64,000 nt of DNA from an uncultured Pelagibacteraceae bacterium (GTDB lineage: Bacteria > Pseudomonadota > Alphaproteobacteria > Pelagibacterales > Pelagibacteraceae), in the NCBI GenBank assembly GCA_902614905.1, contig CACMMN010000005.1:1-64000 (forward strand), read 5' to 3'. Of the stretch, positions 27,285 to 36,662 are shown piece after piece. The notes under the pieces were generated by a model. That model worked only from the letters and a program-made list of their open reading frames with translations, made no database searches and was not told where the DNA came from. The stretch's first letter is position 1; each line of letters starts with the position of its first letter. A program made the position numbers and the translations under genes.

Positions 27285-29264
27285 ATGAAAAATAAAATTA
27301 ATAAAATTTTAGACCTAATTAAACATAGTAATTTTAATGACGCAAAGAATATTTGTGACGATATAAAAGGAGATTTGGAGCAAGATTATCAATTCATAAA
27401 TATTCATGGATATATCTTGTTTAGAATTAAAAACTATGAAGAAGCAATAAAACTTTGGGAAAGAGCAATAAAAATTAAACCAAATTATATTTTCGCACTA
27501 AACAATTTGGGAAACGCATTTTCCAAAATGAATAAATTCGAAAAGGCTATAAAGTATTTCAAGCAAGCTTTGAAAATTAAAGAAGATTATTTTGAGGCGT
27601 CTTATGGAATGAGCGACGTTTGTTTTAAAATGCACAATTATGAAGATGCGCTTTTATATTTAAATAAATGTATAAAAATTAGACCAAATTTTTTACCACC
27701 AATAGAAAGTAAATTAAACATTTTACAATTATTGAACAAAAAAATTGATGCTTTAAAATTTTTAGATGAAATGATTAGCTCGAATCCAAATGAAGCCTTT
27801 TACTACAATGAAAAAGCCTTAATCTTATCTCAGCTAGGGAGGGAATTGGAGTCAGTTAATTCATACAAAAGTGCTTACCTAATTGATCCTGATTATCCAT
27901 TTATTCTCGGTAATATTGTATTTAATAAATTGATTAATTGCGAATGGAACCAAATTGAAAATGAATTTGAAGAAATACTTTCTAAAATTAAAGATGGAAA
28001 ACAAGCATCAGACCCACTGACTACATCATATATTTTTGACTCACCTTTAATACAAAGTAAATCAGCAAAAATATTTGTCGATTATAAAAAACGCTTAGGT
28101 AATAAAAAATATAATTTTCCTGAATTAAAAAAAAAAGAAAAAATAAACATAGGCTATTTTTCTGCGGACTTTCAAAATCACGCTGTTGGTCATTTAATAT
28201 CAAAATCGATTGAATTACATGATAATTCAAAGTTTAATGTACACGGTTTCTATTTTGGCAGTAAACATAACAAAGAAGATCGATATTATTTAAGGTTAAA
28301 GAAAGCTTTCCATAAATATCATGACGTTGCAAATAACACTGTTGATGAAATAGTAAACTTATCAAGAGAATTAAATATAGATATAGCAATTGATTTAATG
28401 GCCCATACAGGAGGGTTTGAAAACCGTTTAGATATTTTTCTAAAAAGATGCGCACCGATCCAAATAAATTTTCTTGGTTATCCTGGAACCTCAGGTACTG
28501 AAAAAATCGATTATATAATTGCAGATAAAAATATAATAGAGGAAAAAGATAGAAAATTTTACTTTGAAAAAATTATTTATTTACCTAATTCGTATCAGCC
28601 ATCAGAAAAATATCGTTTTGTTTCTGATAAAAAATTTAACAAAAATCAATTCAATTTACCTGATGATAAATTTATCTTTTGTTGTTTTAATTCTAATCAA
28701 AAAATTTTGAAAGATATTTTTAATCTTTGGGTAAAAATTCTCAAAAGATCCCCAGAAAGCATATTGTGGCTGCTCTCAAAAAATAAAAATTTTATTAAAA
28801 ATTTTAAAAATGAAATCGAGAAGCAAAATATAAATTCAGATAGAATAATATTTAGTGAACCGATACCCGTAGAAGAACATTTAGTTAGAATTAAATTTGC
28901 TGATTTGTTTTTAGACACTTTTCCTTATAATGCTCACACCACATGTAGTGACTCAATATGGGCAGGTGTGCCTGTTTTAACAAAAAAAGGAAAATCATTT
29001 CATAGTAGAGTAGCATCAAGTTTATTAAAAACTAGTGATCTAGAAGAATTGATCACTCATTCAGATGATGAGTATGTTGAAAAAGCAGTAAAAATTGCAA
29101 ATGATAGAGAATATTTAAAACATTTAAAAGAAAAATTGAATTTGTCTCGAGATACAAATCCATTATTTAATAGTGAATTATACATTAAAAAATTAGAACA
29201 AGCTTACAAAATAGTCTTTAATAAATGTGTTGAAAAAAAAAAACCAGACGATGTTTTCTTATAA
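27285..29264 (+). CDS. TPR-containing GT41 glycosyltransferase (O-GlcNAc-transferase-like)
   Basis: N-terminal TPR array (about residues 5-240: repeats such as IFALNNLGNAFSKMNKFEKA) followed by a GT41 catalytic region. INIGYFSADFQNHAVGHL contains the conserved His of the OGT H-loop. CAPIQINFLGYPGTSG, FCCFNSNQKI (with the UDP-binding Lys) and FLDTFPYNAHTTCSDSIWAG are strong OGT/SPINDLY signatures. At 659 aa it is typical of bacterial homologues. Acceptor proteins and donor sugar are unknown. It converges on tsaD with a 6 nt overlap. Confidence 0.92.
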   Translation: MKNKINKILDLIKHSNFNDAKNICDDIKGDLEQDYQFINIHGYILFRIKNYEEAIKLWERAIKIKPNYIFALNNLGNAFSKMNKFEKAIKYFKQALKIKEDYFEASYGMSDVCFKMHNYEDALLYLNKCIKIRPNFLPPIESKLNILQLLNKKIDALKFLDEMISSNPNEAFYYNEKALILSQLGRELESVNSYKSAYLIDPDYPFILGNIVFNKLINCEWNQIENEFEEILSKIKDGKQASDPLTTSYIFDSPLIQSKSAKIFVDYKKRLGNKKYNFPELKKKEKINIGYFSADFQNHAVGHLISKSIELHDNSKFNVHGFYFGSKHNKEDRYYLRLKKAFHKYHDVANNTVDEIVNLSRELNIDIAIDLMAHTGGFENRLDIFLKRCAPIQINFLGYPGTSGTEKIDYIIADKNIIEEKDRKFYFEKIIYLPNSYQPSEKYRFVSDKKFNKNQFNLPDDKFIFCCFNSNQKILKDIFNLWVKILKRSPESILWLLSKNKNFIKNFKNEIEKQNINSDRIIFSEPIPVEEHLVRIKFADLFLDTFPYNAHTTCSDSIWAGVPVLTKKGKSFHSRVASSLLKTSDLEELITHSDDEYVEKAVKIANDREYLKHLKEKLNLSRDTNPLFNSELYIKKLEQAYKIVFNKCVEKKKPDDVFL

Positions 29265-30326
29265 TTTAACACCTGATCCTTTTAAAAATTTCGCTTTACT
29301 ATCTAAAGACCATCTAGGCTTAATAGAAAAATCTAATCTATCAAACTTATTTTTTTTAAATTTTTTTAGACCTGCAATAGCAATCATCGCTGCATTATCA
29401 CTACACAAGTTTAATTCAGGAAAATATGGTTTAAAATTTTCCTCAAGACTAACTTTATTAATAATTTTTCTAATTTCTTTGTTTGCGGCGACCCCACCAG
29501 CTACCACCAATGAATTTCCCTTAGCAAGTTTTTTATATTCTTTTATTGCTACTTTTGTTTTTTTATAAATTATTTTTAAAACTGTAGACTGAAAAGAGGC
29601 AGCTAAGTCATACTTATCTTTCTTTGTTTTTAATAAGATTTTATATCTAAGGACGGCTGTCTTTAAACCTGCAAAAGATAGATTACAACCTCCTTTATTA
29701 ATTATAGGTTGAGGGAGATCAAATTTATTTGCATTACCTTTCTTAGAAAATTTCTCTATTTTTGGCCCGCCAGGGAACCCAAAACCTAGTAGTTTTGCAG
29801 TTTTGTCGAAAGCTTCACCAATGGCATCATCAATAGTTGTTCCTATCCTCTTATATTTTCCTAATCCTTTTACAACAAGAAACTGAGTATGACCTCCTGA
29901 GATTAATAACAATAGATAAGGATAACTTAATTTACTCTCAAACATAGGACTCAAAGCATGACCCTCTAAATGATTTACAGCGATTAAGGGTTTTTTTAAT
30001 GCCAATGCAAGCGCTTTTGCAAAATTGAATCCAACTGATAAACACACCACTAATCCAGGACCTGCTGTTGCAGAAATTGCGTCTAAATCCTGCAATTTAA
30101 CCTTACTAATCTTTATCGCTTTTTTTGCAATTAATTCAATTTTTTCTAAATGGCTCCTTGCTGCTAACTCTGGCACCACACCTCCAAATTTTTTATGCAC
30201 TTCTTCTTGGCTCGAAATTATATTGGCTAATATTTTCGGTGGTTTTTGACCATTATCTTGAATTATAGATACTGCAGTCTCATCACAGCTTGTCTCTATG
30301 CCCATAATAAGTATTTTTTTTCTCAT
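29259..30326 (-). CDS. tsaD: tRNA N6-adenosine threonylcarbamoyltransferase TsaD
   Basis: Transfers threonylcarbamoyl to A37 of ANN-decoding tRNAs, as part of TsaBDE. Metal-binding HLEGH, GIETSCDETAVSI at the N-terminus, LLLISGGHTQFLVV, GGVAANKEIR and CSDNAAMIA near the C-terminus identify it. At 355 aa it is normal. It is divergent from hemC with 36 nt between start codons, a conserved alphaproteobacterial arrangement. Confidence 0.97.
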   Translation of the reverse strand: MRKKILIMGIETSCDETAVSIIQDNGQKPPKILANIISSQEEVHKKFGGVVPELAARSHLEKIELIAKKAIKISKVKLQDLDAISATAGPGLVVCLSVGFNFAKALALALKKPLIAVNHLEGHALSPMFESKLSYPYLLLLISGGHTQFLVVKGLGKYKRIGTTIDDAIGEAFDKTAKLLGFGFPGGPKIEKFSKKGNANKFDLPQPIINKGGCNLSFAGLKTAVLRYKILLKTKKDKYDLAASFQSTVLKIIYKKTKVAIKEYKKLAKGNSLVVAGGVAANKEIRKIINKVSLEENFKPYFPELNLCSDNAAMIAIAGLKKFKKNKFDRLDFSIKPRWSLDSKAKFLKGSGVKL

Positions 30327-30362
30327 AAATAATTTAATTAATATAAGTAATTTATAAAAATT

Positions 30363-31274
30363 ATGAATAAAAAAAAAATAATTATTGGAACCAGAGGAAG
30401 TAAACTAGCCATTAAATACGCAGAGCTTGCAATTAAAGAGATCAAAAAATTCTATAATGGAAAAATTGAATTAAAAAGAATAATTACTAGAGGAGATAAA
30501 ATTTTAAATTATAGGACATCAGATATTGGGGGAAAAGGTGAGTTCATTAAAAATATCGAGAGGGAACTGATTGCGAAAAAAATTGATATAGCCGTCCATT
30601 CTTTAAAAGATGTGCCATATAAAGAAACCAATGGACTAATTATAAATTCTTTCCTTAAAAGAAATTCAGCTAATGATGTATTAATAAGTAGGAAAAACTT
30701 AAAATTTGAAAAGTTAAAAAAAAAATCAATTATAGGCACATCTTCTTATAGAAGAGAATTTCAGTTTAAATTAATTCGTCCCGACTTAAAATTTAAACTT
30801 ATCAGAGGAAATATTGATAGTAGATTAAAAAAATTATATCAAAAAAAATATGATGCAATTATATTAGCTAAAGCTGGTCTAAAATGTTTAAAAATGTTAA
30901 AATTTGTTTCTCAAGAGTTCGATTGTAATAAAATTATCCCTTCAGCTGGCCAAGGTATAATATCATTACAATCGAGAAAATGTGACTATAAAATTCGAAA
31001 ACTTTTGGAAAAAGTAAACCATAAAGCTACAAGAATTAGAGCCAATGCTGAGAGAAGTGTCCTAAAAATTTTAAAAGGCGATTGCAGTTCAGCAATTGGA
31101 GTTCACTCATTAATTAATAAAAATAAATTAATTTTAAAAGCTGAATTATTTTCTTTAGATGGAAAAACTAAATATTATTATGAGCACTCTGGCAAATTAG
31201 ATAAATCGAAAAGTATTGGAAGTATTGTAGGTAAATATTTAAAAAAAAAATCTGGCGGAAAATATAAGAATTGA
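30363..31274 (+). CDS. hemC: Porphobilinogen deaminase (hydroxymethylbilane synthase)
   Basis: Polymerises four porphobilinogens into hydroxymethylbilane for heme synthesis. GTRGSKLA, VHSLKDVP, GTSSYRR and the cofactor-attachment Cys241 in LKGDCSSAIGVH are present. Length is 303 aa. hemD follows after 1 nt. Heme supply is relevant to the ccm genes at 49.7-53.9 kb. Confidence 0.97.
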   Translation: MNKKKIIIGTRGSKLAIKYAELAIKEIKKFYNGKIELKRIITRGDKILNYRTSDIGGKGEFIKNIERELIAKKIDIAVHSLKDVPYKETNGLIINSFLKRNSANDVLISRKNLKFEKLKKKSIIGTSSYRREFQFKLIRPDLKFKLIRGNIDSRLKKLYQKKYDAIILAKAGLKCLKMLKFVSQEFDCNKIIPSAGQGIISLQSRKCDYKIRKLLEKVNHKATRIRANAERSVLKILKGDCSSAIGVHSLINKNKLILKAELFSLDGKTKYYYEHSGKLDKSKSIGSIVGKYLKKKSGGKYKN

Positions 31275-31275
31275 A

Positions 31276-31974
31276 ATGCACATATTATTAACTCGTAGTT
31301 TGAATGACTCTAAAGATTTAATTCAAAAACTTAAGTCTAATGGATTTAAAGTCTCAAATTTACCATTATTAGAAATTAGTAAAGTTAATTATAAAGAATT
31401 AAAATTTTCAAAATTTAGCTCTATAATTTTTACTAGCTCAAATGCAATAAAATTCTTAGATATAAAAAATATCGATAAGAATATTTTATGTTTCTGTGTA
31501 GGTTCAGCTACAGAAAAAACTGCAAGATCAAGTGGCTTTCAAAAAGTATTTGCGGCTGATGGAAATGTTAAAAACTTAAAAGAATTAGTTCAGTTGAACT
31601 TACCTGAAAAAAATAAAAAAATACTTTATGTAAGCGGTGAAATTGTATCATATCCACTAGATAAAGACCTAATCTCAGAGGGATATAATGTTGAACGTTT
31701 AATAAATTACAATACGAAACATAAAGCTGATCTTGAAACATCTTTTTTAGAGACTCTAAAGAGTGATATGCCAGATTTAGTATATGTATATTCTGAAAAT
31801 AGTGCAAAAAGCTTTTTAAATTTAATAAAAAAATATGAATTAGTTGACTACTGGATGAATACTAACTTAATGTGTATAGGTGAAAAAACTTCATCAGTTT
31901 TAAATATTATCAAATGGAAAAAAATTTTTTTATTTAATCCTGGTGAAGAAGAATTTTTATTATATAAAATCTAA
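31276..31974 (+). CDS. hemD: Uroporphyrinogen-III synthase
   Basis: Closes and inverts ring D of hydroxymethylbilane. HemD is poorly conserved. Here LLTRSLNDSKDLIQKLKSNG, SSIIFTSSNAIKFL, the central CVGSATEKTARSSGF and MPDLVYVYSENSAKSFL match the two-lobed pattern. At 232 aa and placed directly after hemC, the call is well supported by context. Confidence 0.88.
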   Translation: MHILLTRSLNDSKDLIQKLKSNGFKVSNLPLLEISKVNYKELKFSKFSSIIFTSSNAIKFLDIKNIDKNILCFCVGSATEKTARSSGFQKVFAADGNVKNLKELVQLNLPEKNKKILYVSGEIVSYPLDKDLISEGYNVERLINYNTKHKADLETSFLETLKSDMPDLVYVYSENSAKSFLNLIKKYELVDYWMNTNLMCIGEKTSSVLNIIKWKKIFLFNPGEEEFLLYKI

Positions 31975-31977
31975 GAT

Positions 31978-33063
31978 ATGGAAGTCTTTGTTAATTTAAA
32001 AAATTTATTTCTTTCTGTTTGGGATAAAGGAATATTAGGAATTGATATTGGTCAGATACTAATTGGTTTGGGAATTTTTTTAATTTTCCTAATTTTTAGA
32101 GGATTGATTAGTAAATTGATTATAAAAAAGCTAGAGCTTATCTCAAAAAGAACCACTAACAAATTAGATGATACATTCGTCAAGGCAATGGTGGGGCCAG
32201 CACGTTTTCTACCTGTTGTTTTAGGTTTTTTCTTTGCAAGCTATTATATGACTTTTAATGAGGAAACCAGATCTTTTGTAGATACTATAAACAGAACTTT
32301 AATAACAATTTTATTATTTTGGATCATTCATCAAATAATTGAGCCAATATCGTATATTTTAAGTGGACTTGATAAAATTCTTACAAGAGAATTAATAGGA
32401 TGGATTATTAAATCCTTAAAAATTCTTATATTTATTTTAGGAGCTGCCGCTGTTCTAGAATTGTGGGGAATAAAAATCGGACCAATTATAGCTGGGCTAG
32501 GTCTTTTTGGTGTAGCTGTTGCTTTAGGAGCTCAAGATTTATTCAAAAATTTAATATCTGGAATTTTAGTTCTAGTAGAAAAAAGATTTAAAATGGGTGA
32601 TTGGATATTAGTAGAGGGCACTATTGAAGGGATTGTTGAAAAAATTGGTTTTAGATCAACCACTATTAGAAAATTTGATAAATCATTAGCTATAATTCCA
32701 AATTTTCAGTTTGCAGAAAATGCTGTTATTAATGTGAGCCAAACAACAAATTGGCTCATTAGTTGGATAATTACTTTACAATATGACACTACAGTTGATC
32801 AATTAAAAAAAATTAGAGATCAGATTGAGAAGCATATAAAAGAAAACGATGACTACGATAAAAAAGTAGGGTTAGCAGTTAGAGTAGACAAATTTTCAGA
32901 TAGCTCGATAGATATGTATGTAAGATGCTTCACCAAAACTAGTAGTTGGAGTGAATGGCTAAAAGTAAAAGAAAAATTAGCAATTGAAATTAAGCAAATA
33001 GTTGAAAAAAATAAAGCTTCTTTTGCATTTCCAAGCCAATCTATCTACGTCGAAAAAAAATGA
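31978..33063 (+). CDS. MscS family mechanosensitive channel
   Basis: A 361 aa inner-membrane channel releasing solutes on hypo-osmotic shock. Three or four N-terminal membrane segments lead into a pore helix GLGLFGVAVALGAQDLFKNL, which carries the MscS Gly/Ala packing pattern. The cytosolic beta domain begins GILVLVEKRFKMGDWI, and FRSTTIRKFDKSLAIIPN follows. It starts 3 nt after hemD and overlaps the YggT gene by 4 nt. Confidence 0.93.
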   Translation: MEVFVNLKNLFLSVWDKGILGIDIGQILIGLGIFLIFLIFRGLISKLIIKKLELISKRTTNKLDDTFVKAMVGPARFLPVVLGFFFASYYMTFNEETRSFVDTINRTLITILLFWIIHQIIEPISYILSGLDKILTRELIGWIIKSLKILIFILGAAAVLELWGIKIGPIIAGLGLFGVAVALGAQDLFKNLISGILVLVEKRFKMGDWILVEGTIEGIVEKIGFRSTTIRKFDKSLAIIPNFQFAENAVINVSQTTNWLISWIITLQYDTTVDQLKKIRDQIEKHIKENDDYDKKVGLAVRVDKFSDSSIDMYVRCFTKTSSWSEWLKVKEKLAIEIKQIVEKNKASFAFPSQSIYVEKK

Positions 33064-33350
33064 TAGCTATATTTTACTTATCATTACAAATTTTAAAATT
33101 ATATTCTTATGTTGTTATAGCCAACGTTATAATTAGCTGGCTAGTTGCTTTTAATGTTTTGAATACTACAAATCGATTTGTTTATTTAGTTTTGGATTTT
33201 ACATATAGACTAACTGAGCCTTTTTTAAGAAAGATTAGAGGTTTTTTACCTAATCTGGGTGCTATTGATATATCCCCAGTCATCCTTCTTTTGTTGATAT
33301 GGTTTATAGAAATGTGTATGAAACTTTATATAGCGCCATTAATTTTTTAA
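33060..33350 (+). CDS. YggT family integral membrane protein
   Basis: A 96 aa protein with two membrane segments and the typical YggT signature YRLTEPFLRKIRGFLP followed by GAIDISPVILLLLIWF. The family is linked to osmotic or cell-division phenotypes in some bacteria. The molecular role is not known. It lies between an MscS channel and folD, sharing 4 nt with the former. Confidence 0.9.
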   Translation: MIAIFYLSLQILKLYSYVVIANVIISWLVAFNVLNTTNRFVYLVLDFTYRLTEPFLRKIRGFLPNLGAIDISPVILLLLIWFIEMCMKLYIAPLIF

Positions 33351-33356
33351 TTTAGA

Positions 33357-34202
33357 ATGATTATAATAGACGGAAAAAAAGTTGCTGCAGATTTAAGATT
33401 AAATTTGAAAAATGAAGTAGATAATCTAAAAAAAAAATTTAATAAAGTCCCAGGCTTAACTGTAATACTTATTGGTGAATATGCGCCAAGCAAAATTTAT
33501 GTACGCAACAAAGAAAAATCAGCTGCAGAAATAGGTCTTAAATCAGAAATTATCAGGTATCCTGATACAGTAGATGAAAAAACTGTTTTAGAAAAAATTA
33601 GTGAACTCAATAAAGATGAAAATGTTTCTGGTATCTTGGTTCAGTTGCCGCTTCCAAAAAACATCAATAACAAAAAAATTATAGACGCAATCGATCCAAA
33701 TAAAGATGTAGATGGTTTTCATCCTAACAACGTGGGAAATTTGTCGTCTGGATATGAAAGCTCAGTTCCTTGTACACCTATGGGATGTCATTTGTTGATC
33801 AAAAAAATAGAGCCAAATTTAAATGGAAAAAAAGCAGTTGTTTTAGGTAGATCTAATTTAAATGGAAAACCGATGACACAACTCTTACTAAAGGAAAATT
33901 GCACAGTGACAGTTGCTCATTCAAAAACAAAAAATTTAAAAGAAGAATGTTTAAAGGCGGACATTTTAGTAGTTGCAGTTGGAATTCCAAAACTTGTTAA
34001 AGGTGATTGGGTTAAGAAAGGATCCATTGTAATTGATGTGGGTATAAATAAAACGGAAGAAGGAATAGTTGGTGATGTAGATTTTGATGAAGTTTCAAAA
34101 TTTGCGAAAGCGATAACCCCAGTTCCAGGCGGAGTTGGACCAATGACCATTGCCTGTTTATTAAAAAATACAATAGAGTGTTTTAAAAGATCATTTGTAT
34201 AA
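33357..34202 (+). CDS. folD: Methylenetetrahydrofolate dehydrogenase/cyclohydrolase
   Basis: Bifunctional enzyme interconverting 5,10-methylene-THF and 10-formyl-THF, supplying formyl groups to PurH among others. The active-site pair Y48/K52 is in KIYVRNKEK. GILVQLPLP, VLGRSNLNGKPMTQLLL (dinucleotide fold) and VPGGVGPMTIACLL are hallmarks. Length is 281 aa. The 3' end overlaps the convergent glycosyltransferase gene by 12 nt. Confidence 0.97.
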   Translation: MIIIDGKKVAADLRLNLKNEVDNLKKKFNKVPGLTVILIGEYAPSKIYVRNKEKSAAEIGLKSEIIRYPDTVDEKTVLEKISELNKDENVSGILVQLPLPKNINNKKIIDAIDPNKDVDGFHPNNVGNLSSGYESSVPCTPMGCHLLIKKIEPNLNGKKAVVLGRSNLNGKPMTQLLLKENCTVTVAHSKTKNLKEECLKADILVVAVGIPKLVKGDWVKKGSIVIDVGINKTEEGIVGDVDFDEVSKFAKAITPVPGGVGPMTIACLLKNTIECFKRSFV

Positions 34203-35870
34203 ACCAAGAAGTATTTGATTAAATTCCTCACCTGCTTTTGAAGTATTAAATAGCTTTTCAATAGCTCTCTTTTGATAATATTTTTTTGTTTCTAATAAAT
34301 TTTCTTTATTTGCAATATCGATTGCTAATTCTATATATTCTTTTTTATTTTTGACTATCGGAGGATTGCTAATTTCCATCTGCTTATAAGCAGCACTAAC
34401 GATTCTAGATTTTATAAACTTGGTTGGCATTGTAACTGTTGGTGTTCCATAAACCATGGACTCGTGAAACGAGTTGCCAGCACCAAAATATAATGGATCC
34501 AATAATACAGATGATGTTCCTAAGTGATTTATGTAGTTGTCTCTACTAAGTGGATCAAGAAAAATAACCCTATCCAGCTCAAAAAACCCAATTTTCTTGA
34601 AACGCTCAATTAATTTATTGAAATAAATTTTGTTGTTATCTTTAATTAAATACAAAACTCCTTTTTTATCTTTTTTAAGGATTTCAGCTAAAACATGATC
34701 AAAATCAGGGTGAAATTTAAACATCGTTTGTGGGCATGAGTAAATATTATTTTTAGATAATTCAGTATCATTTATTTTTTGCTCAATTTTTGGTATTTCA
34801 TAAATCATTGGCAAGTGATCCATCAACAATAATTTTTCAGAGTAACTTTTTGAAGTTTCATCCGTAATTAAACTTTTAGAACATAGAAAAAAATCTATAC
34901 TTTCACTACCTGTTGTCTCAGGATGACCCCATGACATTATTTGATGTTTGGCAAGTCTGATTAGAGACAAATAATACATCTCAACTGACATACCTATATC
35001 TGGATAAAATAAAATATTAAATTTTTCTTTTTTAAAAAAATTAATTTTCTCATTCAATTTTTCTGGAAGTCTGATATTTTTTAAAAATCCATTTTTTTCT
35101 TTTTCAATAAATTCATCATAAAGTTTGCTGGTTTTTGTTTTTTTAGAATGAAGTATAAAAATATTAAATTTTGATTGATCTAGACTAAAAATAATATTCT
35201 TAAATAATTTACCGATCGTATGATCGGTAAAAAATTCTGATATAAAACCTATTTTTATTTTTTCATTTTCTTTTTTTTCAACAACACAATTTTCATTTAA
35301 TTCTCTATAAATTTTTCTTAAAGCCTTTACACTTTTGGTATTTAATTCAAGATTATCATGTTGATTATAAGATGATTCATAGTGAGGAGTTTGAATTATC
35401 TGATCATTATCATAATCTAGTTGTTCACCATTCTCTAAAATCTGGTCATAGCAGTTAATTATTTTTACTCTAAATTTTTCAATTTCATCGTTGTCCTTTA
35501 CTACTACAGGAAACAATAATTCTTTTTGATATTTCCACTTTGGATTCATTAAATTTTTAGCTAAACCTTCCTCAATTAGACTAATCATCTCATCAATTTT
35601 GTCCTGGTTTTTTAAAATCGATGCATAAAACTGATAAACATAAGGTTCTTTTTCATTTAATTTTAAAACTTTTTTAATCGTGTGTTCTGCGTTGGCAAAG
35701 TCCCCAGAAAAAGCATACGCATGCAGTAAATTTCTTAAAACAGATAAATTTTCGGGGAAATGACTTAAGATTTTATTAAATAGTTCGATAGATTTAGAGT
35801 AATTTTTATTTTGTAAATGATTATAAGCAATTTTAAATAATTCTTCTGTAGAAATTTTATTCACGACCAA
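34191..35870 (-). CDS. TPR-containing GT41-like glycosyltransferase
   Basis: A 559 aa protein with N-terminal TPRs (YNHLQNKNYSKSIELFNKIL, DFANAEHTIKKVLKL) and a diverged GT41-like GT-B region. IKIGFISEFFTDHTIGKLFK corresponds to the OGT H-loop. MSWGHPETTGSESIDFFL, LDPLYFGAGNSFHESMVYG and PTVTMPTKF resemble bacterial OGT/HMW1C relatives. The start codon is TTG (35870) or GTG (35864); no ATG fits. It borders the accessory region and could act on a surface protein or glycan. It is clearly distinct from the homologue at 27285. Confidence 0.85.
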   Translation of the reverse strand: MVVNKISTEELFKIAYNHLQNKNYSKSIELFNKILSHFPENLSVLRNLLHAYAFSGDFANAEHTIKKVLKLNEKEPYVYQFYASILKNQDKIDEMISLIEEGLAKNLMNPKWKYQKELLFPVVVKDNDEIEKFRVKIINCYDQILENGEQLDYDNDQIIQTPHYESSYNQHDNLELNTKSVKALRKIYRELNENCVVEKKENEKIKIGFISEFFTDHTIGKLFKNIIFSLDQSKFNIFILHSKKTKTSKLYDEFIEKEKNGFLKNIRLPEKLNEKINFFKKEKFNILFYPDIGMSVEMYYLSLIRLAKHQIMSWGHPETTGSESIDFFLCSKSLITDETSKSYSEKLLLMDHLPMIYEIPKIEQKINDTELSKNNIYSCPQTMFKFHPDFDHVLAEILKKDKKGVLYLIKDNNKIYFNKLIERFKKIGFFELDRVIFLDPLSRDNYINHLGTSSVLLDPLYFGAGNSFHESMVYGTPTVTMPTKFIKSRIVSAAYKQMEISNPPIVKNKKEYIELAIDIANKENLLETKKYYQKRAIEKLFNTSKAGEEFNQILLGLYK

Positions 35871-35917
35871 GTTTGTTAATGAATAACATTACACTAATAC
35901 GAAAAAATTAAAATATA

Positions 35918-36634
35918 TTATGATAATTTAGATCTTCCACCGTCTACACCTATTATCTGACCAGTTATCCACGAGCTATCTTCAGATAATAAAAATTGTG
36001 CCATTGCAGCTGCATCTTTTCCTTCACCTACTCTCTTCATTGGGTGTGCTTTAGCCACGCCCTCTGCAATTAATTTGTTTTTTAATATTGGGTCAGCTAT
36101 CTTTGATTTAGTTAAACTGGGAGCAATACAATTAACTCTAATATTAGGGGCGAATTCAGCTGCTAAAGATACTGTAAGCCCTTCGATAGCACCTTTTACT
36201 GATGCAATAATACTATGATTTGTAAATCCTCTTTGAACAGCAACTGTTGAAAACATAACTATAGAGCCTTTATTTTTTTTTAAATTATCCTGAAAGTTTT
36301 TAATAGTTTCAACTATTGGAAAAAAATTTAAATCAAAACATTTAATAAAATCATCTTTTTTAACTGCTCGAACAGGTTTGAGATCAATAGAGCCAACACA
36401 ATATGCTATGCCAGCAATTTCCTGTCCTTCAAATTGATTTTTCAAACTTTTAACAGATTGTTCGTCTAACACATCAACAACACTGTATTTACAGCCAAGC
36501 TCAGATGATAATGCATTAAGACCATTTTCATCCCGACCTATTAATTGAACATTTTGATTTTTACCAACCATTAATTTAGCTAAGTTTGAACCGATAGAAC
36601 CTGTCGCACCAAAAATTAAATATTTTCCTGACAT
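35918..36634 (-). CDS. Atypical short-chain dehydrogenase/reductase lacking the catalytic Tyr
   Basis: Rossmann-fold protein of 238 aa with GATGSIGSNLA (9-19), a conserved Ser129, and the C-terminal ITGQIIGVDGG typical of classical SDRs. At the usual YxxxK position the sequence reads I143-A-S-V-K147, so Lys is kept but Tyr is replaced by Ile. It is divergent from the photolyase gene across only 28 nt. SDR genes next to bacterial cryptochromes occur in other genomes by my recollection, so the pairing is probably meaningful. It may bind a nucleotide without normal redox catalysis. Confidence 0.88.
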   Translation of the reverse strand: MSGKYLIFGATGSIGSNLAKLMVGKNQNVQLIGRDENGLNALSSELGCKYSVVDVLDEQSVKSLKNQFEGQEIAGIAYCVGSIDLKPVRAVKKDDFIKCFDLNFFPIVETIKNFQDNLKKNKGSIVMFSTVAVQRGFTNHSIIASVKGAIEGLTVSLAAEFAPNIRVNCIAPSLTKSKIADPILKNKLIAEGVAKAHPMKRVGEGKDAAAMAQFLLSEDSSWITGQIIGVDGGRSKLS

Positions 36635-36662
36635 ATTGTATAATAATACTTATAAATAAATT

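Noticed and set aside
29227..29568. 113-codon rightward frame overlapping the end of tsaD
   Set aside because: Antisense to the well-conserved TsaD C-terminus and without recognisable features.
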